Source: Plantago elongata (Eukaryota > Streptophyta > Magnoliopsida > Lamiales > Plantaginaceae). Taken from it: a stretch of DNA of 64,000 nt. The notes under the pieces are model-generated. The model saw only the letters and a program-made list of their open reading frames with translations, had not been told where the DNA came from and made no database searches. Below are positions 58,388-64,000 of this stretch, piece after piece. Within the stretch, counting starts at the first letter, position 1, and every line of letters starts with the position of its first letter. The DNA lies in the NCBI GenBank assembly GCA_036897095.1, contig JAYMSP010000017.1, positions 55,828-119,827 of the forward strand. The letters are read 5' to 3'. The position numbers were made by a program, and so were the translations under genes.

Positions 58388-61300
58388 TTACTTTGAATGC
58401 CTAAAAAGCTGGCTTCCAAGAGTCACCACCGGTGTTCCTTCCCCCATGATTGTCGTCAAGCTCATTTCTTTCTCTAGAATCCGATCCAGTTCTGTCACCA
58501 CATACCTCATCGGAACACGTCTTTCACTTGAAGGATTTACACACTGTACTATCAATTGTACATACTCTTCCATGCCTTCAGTTGTAAAGCTGTTACTTAG
58601 TCTCCGATCAACAATGCCAGACACACTGTTCGATTCTTGAACATTTTGCACCTGACATCAAGTAAGTTGCTTTTGAAGTCGGTATTCATGATTTCAAGAT
58701 ACACGAAACTACATCATACTTAAAAATGAATCTGTGTGAAAATCTATACTACACTATACCAATTCAAGTAGGTTCTCATTAACTTCTGAATTTAGCAGGC
58801 CCCTTGCCTCCTGCCCACTCACAAGCTCCAAAAGGAACACACCAAAACTGTAAACATCACTTTTCTCCGAAAATTGCCTGAACTCTCTGACCCTGAAGAA
58901 CAAATAATCACAATTATTATAATTACCTAGAAAATAAAAATCACTCATGCCTTAAAACACCAAATATCGCATGCATTACTCTGGGGCAAGGAAAATCTCA
59001 TCGGCAGCCATTTGAGAAGATGGGCCTGCTGCATAATCAAATCTCCCAAGAAAGTTCCGTAAACCAGCATCTGCTACTTTGGCGATAAAATTCTCATCAA
59101 CTAGAACATTCGATGTTTTGAAATCCTTGTGTATCAATCTAGGGCTGAGGGAGTGCAGGTGGGTGAGTCCTGCACGTGGTTGCAAGTATAAATTAAGAAC
59201 GCACACATAAAAAGCACTGTGCTCGTACAGGAAACTAATGGGAGCAAATTATTAAAGGATGAGTATTTCTCTCTCATCTTTGATATCTCAATATTATTTT
59301 CCAGCAAAAGATAAATTAATACCAGGAAAGCCAAAAATGCTCACTGATTTTGCAGATGATCACCTTTAGCTGCCCCAAGAGCTATAGAGAGCCTGTGCTT
59401 GAATTCAAGCTTTTCCTTTGAAACCTGACCAGCACCTGAATACAAACACTGAGGAGTTAGAACGTCTATTCAGACATGAAGGAAAACATGATTTGTGCAT
59501 ACACAGAGAATGTAAGGTCCTATTTTATGTCCATTTATTTGTAGTAGTTTTGTACAAAATCTTGACCTGTACTGAAAATGAACAGCTCAATGAAAGTAGA
59601 TAGTGAGCTCAAAGAAAGTAGATAGCGTCTTAAATATAGCAAAACAATAACCGAGCCGTTATCCCAAATAAGCCTATGAAATGGATCCAACAAAAGAAAG
59701 AGGTAATACGGGGATAGAGGGTGAGATGGGAAGGAACTCATATCATGACTCGGGAAGCAGATTCCAAAAAGGAGACAAAGACCAAACTCTTCTCCATACC
59801 AGACTCTTCACCCAAGAGGGAGAAACCTATTGCCAATCAAGGAGTGGAGAGGTCGGACACTGCAGGAGCCCAGATCTTTGAGGTAGGCTACGTGAGGCAA
59901 AAAAAAAAACACATGGGGCTGGAGTCTGGACTCTGTACGATGCTCACGTTCTTTATACGGACCTTTCCATATATTGAATATTGTCTTGACTTCTTTCTCT
60001 GCCTTATAAACAACGCCCTTCAACTGCTTATTTACTACAGCCTGAGTATATAAAAAAAAACCTAATAAAACTACCTAAATTCATTAAATCCACTAGACTA
60101 TGAGTGCAATAATGGGATTACGACATACCACTGGTAATTGATCCCTTGCAATTATCTGAAACGGTTACTATACTTAACATATTTCTCACCTTGCGCCTCC
60201 TGATTTTGCCAAACATCCAACGAAGAATCCTAGCTACTTCAGAACAAGGAATTTTTAGGTGCACCCAACATTCTGTTCCCTAAAGAAGCACTGGCTGAAC
60301 AGAATTCCGTTGATACTTCTCCTCTAGTCATAATTGGAATTTCACATAATACCCTGTAACAAAGGGACTCAAGTATTTACCTTTACTACTCAATGATCTC
60401 TCTTCCCATCAGAGTGTGCCAGTGCTCTAATATCAGGATCAGAATCTACTAAACTTGCACTCCATATACAGTTTAGATCTGATGGGTTCATGTAAAAGAC
60501 CACACAAGAGAAGAGGATCGAAGAAGATACTGAGGAAAGATACGACTTCATTACAACCTCTGGACTCTTACGTATTCCTCTATAATCTAATTTAGCAATA
60601 ACCATGCTCTTACCCCATCACTTGGTATGACACCAGGAATTAAAAAAAATTATGGTATCTCATCTTTTTATGTTTGAGTCAAGTTATGATCATAATGCAA
60701 ATAGGAACAGGCACAATGACAAGCATAATCACTTTTATAAAGTGAGTTCTTGAAGTAAAGTAGTTTGCATGCACAGTTTGCTTGGCACACTGAGATAGAA
60801 TGGAGATGTATGAGGCAACAGAATGGAAAAAAGGGAGGACTCATTGATCAGAAAACCGGAGAAAAGGAGAATGGTTGGGACCTTCAGAATTATAATTAAA
60901 TTTATCAAGTTGTAGAAATTAGCAAAAGACTAATACGTGTTTTTGCAGGTTGCCGGAGAAAATATGATTTGTTACTAAATGAGCAACAGAAATATGCACA
61001 TCAGTACCCTGATTACTTAGATGAGCAGGGAGGGAAGAAAGCTCACCACCAAACAAGTGAACAGATACACTTCCATTGGGTATATACTCATATACAAGAA
61101 TCTGCACACCATTTTCCTGGCAATAACCTAGAAGAGTGACCAGATTCCTGTGCTGGATAGATGATAGATATCGGGCCTGATGATAAGGAAATGAATCTTG
61201 CTCTCAGTCTCAAACCAATAATAAGCAAAAACTAAGAAAACAATCAGTGGATTCTATAAAAAAAATTGGACAATCCACTAGTGATATACAATGCTAAATG

Positions 61301-61848
61301 TAAAACATTAGCCAACGCAAGAGTTACAATCCAATTCGCACTACTGTTATTACATCCATAGTCTCAGTATGAGATGGGCATGCATTGATTGATCAAATAT
61401 ATATAAGATACCTCATCAATGAACTCCTGACTGGCAGGTGCATGTCGTTTTTTTATTGCTACAATCATCCCATCATGAAGCAAGCCTTTGTAGACCTCAC
61501 CAAATTTCCCCTGTCCAATCAAATTCTTGTCACTGAAACTTCTTGTTGCCGATGATAGCTCATCTATTGCAAATCTCCTAGCATCACGTACAGTAAATTC
61601 GATGCCAGCAGCAGTTCTTCCGGCTGCAGAAAATGAAATGACATGGTTTGATAAATGGATGAAATAAGAACGCACAAGTTTAGATGCGATTAATGACCTT
61701 GAAGAGATGGGTCAGAAGAAGCAGTCTCAGAAGTCCTGGAAGGGTTCCTAGCGTGAACAAGGCAATACCATATGATTATGATGAGTATCCCCAGCAATGC
61801 CACGGCTCCTGCAGCAGCACCTAAGATTGCCGCAAGAGTCCTTGACAT
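58388..61848 (-). CDS. Membrane-anchored receptor-like protein kinase without ectodomain
   Basis: Seven coding exons on the minus strand: 61848-61698, 61623-61412, 61176-61047, 59435-59364, 59169-58980, 58892-58760 and 58651-58388, giving 383 residues. Residues 5-29 form a transmembrane helix ([15 protein letters not shown]-like) with only four residues before it, so there is no extracellular domain. The kinase domain has [16 protein letters not shown], a catalytic loop [13 protein letters not shown] (usually HRDIK), KVADAGL (DFG replaced by DAG) and LAPE. The metal-binding and catalytic aspartates remain, so activity is possible but not assured. The tail [13 protein letters not shown] is distinctive. 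A 5' UTR intron probably ends at about 61910 (TTTCAGCAG acceptor). Intron 3 is 1.6 kb. The exact RLK subfamily is not identified. Confidence 0.85.
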
Positions 61849-63676
61849 TTGGTCTGGGATTTACGGTGTGGGGTAGTTTTGGTACAACAAATTATGATAC
61901 ATAGAACCTGCTGAAATAAAGATTGAGGTTAAGATAAGGCAAGGCAAGGCAAGGCAAACTATATAATTTGCAGAAGCAAGTTATAGATGATAATTGAAAT
62001 GTTTGTACTTTTGACATAGGTAGATAGCAAAGCAAGTTAGAGTTGGGAATGAAAAGTTAATGAGTAATGTGACAAAAGAAGCATTTGATTTGATACCATA
62101 CCTAGCAATGGAATGAGGATGAAATGGGGCATAACATAAAAATCTAGAAAGCAGTTGAATGTAAAAGATATAGTAGTATGTATGAATGTATGTATAATAA
62201 GAAATACATGGTTTTAAGAGGGAGCAGGAAGAAGAAGAAGAAAGGAATTAAGTAGCTAGGATGGGGAGCTGACCTGATATGATTGAGAAAGAAAGAAGAG
62301 GAGCAGAGCAGAGCAGCAATGGGAGAATCGTCGGATTGATCAGAGCATGAAAGAAGCAGCAGCAGCAGCATACCATAGATTGAAATTCAATTCAATTCGT
62401 TTGACTTGGTGGTTGTGGCAGGCCAAGCCAAGATAAGCAGACTAGTTGAGTTGAATTGACTTGAATGAGTTTTTGATTTGGATTGGATTCCTAAAACATT
62501 CAAGTCAACAAATATTACTACTTAGAATACAACAACAACAACTACTACTACTACTACAACAAGAAGAACAACAAGTCTGATGAAGAAAGAAAGCCAAGAA
62601 TGAAATTAAATTTAATTAGGGGTTTTTTATTTTATTTCATTGTTAATAGCAGCAGCAGCAGCATATGATATCATGATCAATCATCGGCATAACTGAGCTG
62701 AGCTAAGGCAGAAAGAAATGAAAATGGAATTAAGAAAGAAAGAAAGACAGATAGATAATGAAAGCAAGCAAATACCGACAGAAAGAAAGGGACCTGACGC
62801 CGACACACCAACCCACCCACCCCCACCCCTACTTGGCTTCGCTTGCCTTGGGTGTACACTCTACAGTACACTGCAATTACAATACTACTACTATACTTAA
62901 AGAATTACTTAATATATGGATACAAATACCACATACATATGATTTATTTAATTAATTAATTAATAATACTGGAATTCCATTTAATACTACTACTACTCGA
63001 TCAAATCAGGATTCAGGAACTAGGTTACAAAACTGAAATAACAGGAGGCGAGTTGTGGAAACAGAGGACCAATGTCTGTCTGTCTGTCAATGAGTGAGGA
63101 GGAAGAAGCTAGCGATTTCATTCATTAATTCAACAACAACAAGTCAAGACGCAGTGAGAAATGCAAACCCACAAACAAATTAGTATTGGCTTGCAACTGA
63201 ATTACCACTACTTGGAATTTACTAATTAACATATAGAATTTGAATTGACAAAAGTCAATTTAAATTGTCAATTTTGTACACGAAATGAACAATCTAAATT
63301 GAATTTTGCTAATTCAAATTGCATACCAAATAGTCACTACTACACGTATGAAATGAATTAAGTTGTAGGGAAAAATGTCTTCAATCGAGAAAGCACACCT
63401 TAAACCTGTTCGTACCTACAGAGCTAGAAAAGTGAGGTTTAGACCTCTTTAAGACTGGTTTACCTTGGACAAACCGGATAGCGAATCAACTCAATCTTTG
63501 AAACACAAAGAGAGTAAATGTAGTGATATATCATGTACTAAAAGTGGTAAGGTTAACTGGTCAACCGTTTAGGCGGTCTAGGGATCAGGAATCTGGAAAT
63601 TATGAATACGACTTTCTAGTTAAAATTAGCTTGGCATTTGTTGAATCAACCTAACTCGCTTCTTGCGCAGGCATAA
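61849..63676. other. Promoter side of the kinase gene and intergenic DNA
   Basis: Contains the probable 5' UTR exons of the kinase (61849-61909 and a part near 62280-62370). Many simple repeats occur: GCA units at 62353-62369 and 62648-62661, ACAACA/ACT units at 62528-62562, AGGCA units near 61935-61955, and AAGA units near 62735. The stretch 63230-63345 is AT-rich with ends similar to the inverted-repeat element at 52041. Confidence 0.5.
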
Positions 63677-64000
63677 TATTTCTCCTCCACCACGTTTCAT
63701 CAAGCTTTGTCTCACAACCGTCATAGTTGGTTGTGGAAAACTATAGTCAAACATAAGAACCTACTCTTGCCACTACTCCAATGGCAGATCGACAATGAGC
63801 ATCACATTGATTTTTGGACGGACCATTGGCTCCCTCCTTGCAGGCTACTGGACTATGTGTCCTTTAACCCCATTCGAGCGAAGATTCAAGATTTCATTTC
63901 ACATGAGCGTTGGGACACGCAGAAACTTGCTCAGGTGCTTCCAGCGGATATTATTCGCGAAATTATTGCTATACCTCTTCCCCTATCGGATACGACCTCT
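63677..64000 (+). pseudogene. LINE (non-LTR retrotransposon) ORF2 C-terminal fragment, runs off the window
   Basis: An open frame of 108 codons reaches the last base. It contains SWLWKTIVKHKNLLLPLLQW, then HHIDFWTDHWLPP, the pattern W..G..I.FW.D.WL found downstream of reverse transcriptase in plant LINE ORF2 proteins (the zf-RVT region), followed by IQDFISHERWDTQKLAQVLP and IIREIIAIPLP. The codon at 63674-63676 before it is a TAA stop, so upstream continuity is broken or spliced. Typical of an inactive LINE relic. The rest lies beyond the window. Confidence 0.75.

Noticed and set aside
59681-60053. Overlapping frames within kinase intron 3
   Set aside because: No recognisable domain and they lie in a 1.6-kb intron; possibly a retroelement scrap but nothing supports it.

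Overview
This is a nuclear window from a eudicot plant. Genes are intron-rich with GT-AG borders, intergenic DNA is AT-rich and full of MITEs, SINEs and LTR remnants, and the gene set is plant-specific (TOC90, FUS3, TIR1/AFB, LIR1, MIR169). The Stowaway ends of the form CTCCCTCCGTCCC and the general gene style fit an asterid, perhaps Lamiales, but the species is an inference I cannot prove from sequence alone. All multi-exon models were assembled by hand from splice sites, reading phase and family knowledge.

Layout. 2.2-6.2 kb (+): a B3-domain protein whose linker carries a four-fold tandem exon/intron duplication. 9.45-12.87 kb (+): the chloroplast import GTPase TOC90. 14.2-14.7 kb (+): a two-hairpin MIR169 cluster with a TATA box. 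16.5-18.4 kb (+): the ER translocon subunit TRAP-beta, with a 6-nt micro-exon. 19.9-22.0 kb (+): a CYSTM-type cysteine-rich tail protein. 22.7-25.3 kb (-): an AFB2-like auxin receptor with a miR393 site. 25.3-34.0 kb: gene-poor repeat territory with a solo LTR nested in an older LTR-like sequence. 34.0-34.5 kb (-): a CHZ-type histone chaperone. 34.5-39.5 kb: intergenic, with a second solo LTR. 39.6-43.3 kb (+): a FUS3-type seed regulator. 44.2-47.7 kb (-): a histidine-phosphatase (PGM-like) protein. 50.4-51.0 kb (+): a CGR1/CCDC86-type ribosome biogenesis protein. 52.5-53.1 kb (-): LIR1, a small three-exon chloroplast protein that long-ORF searching misses. 53.8-57.1 kb (-): a GT29 sialyltransferase-like protein (MGP2 type) in 11 exons. 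58.4-61.8 kb (-): a short membrane-anchored receptor-like kinase. 63.7-64.0 kb (+): the edge of a LINE.

The genes do not form a pathway; this is ordinary plant gene order. Two regulatory links are visible: a MIR169 source locus (its known targets, NF-YA genes, are not here) and a miR393 target site inside the auxin receptor. I found no previously undescribed multi-gene system. The most informative non-routine signals are the B3 exon-cassette expansion, one tRNA-derived SINE family in four states of truncation each with target-site duplications, two solo LTRs with target-site duplications, and the small genes or exons hidden from ORF scanning.
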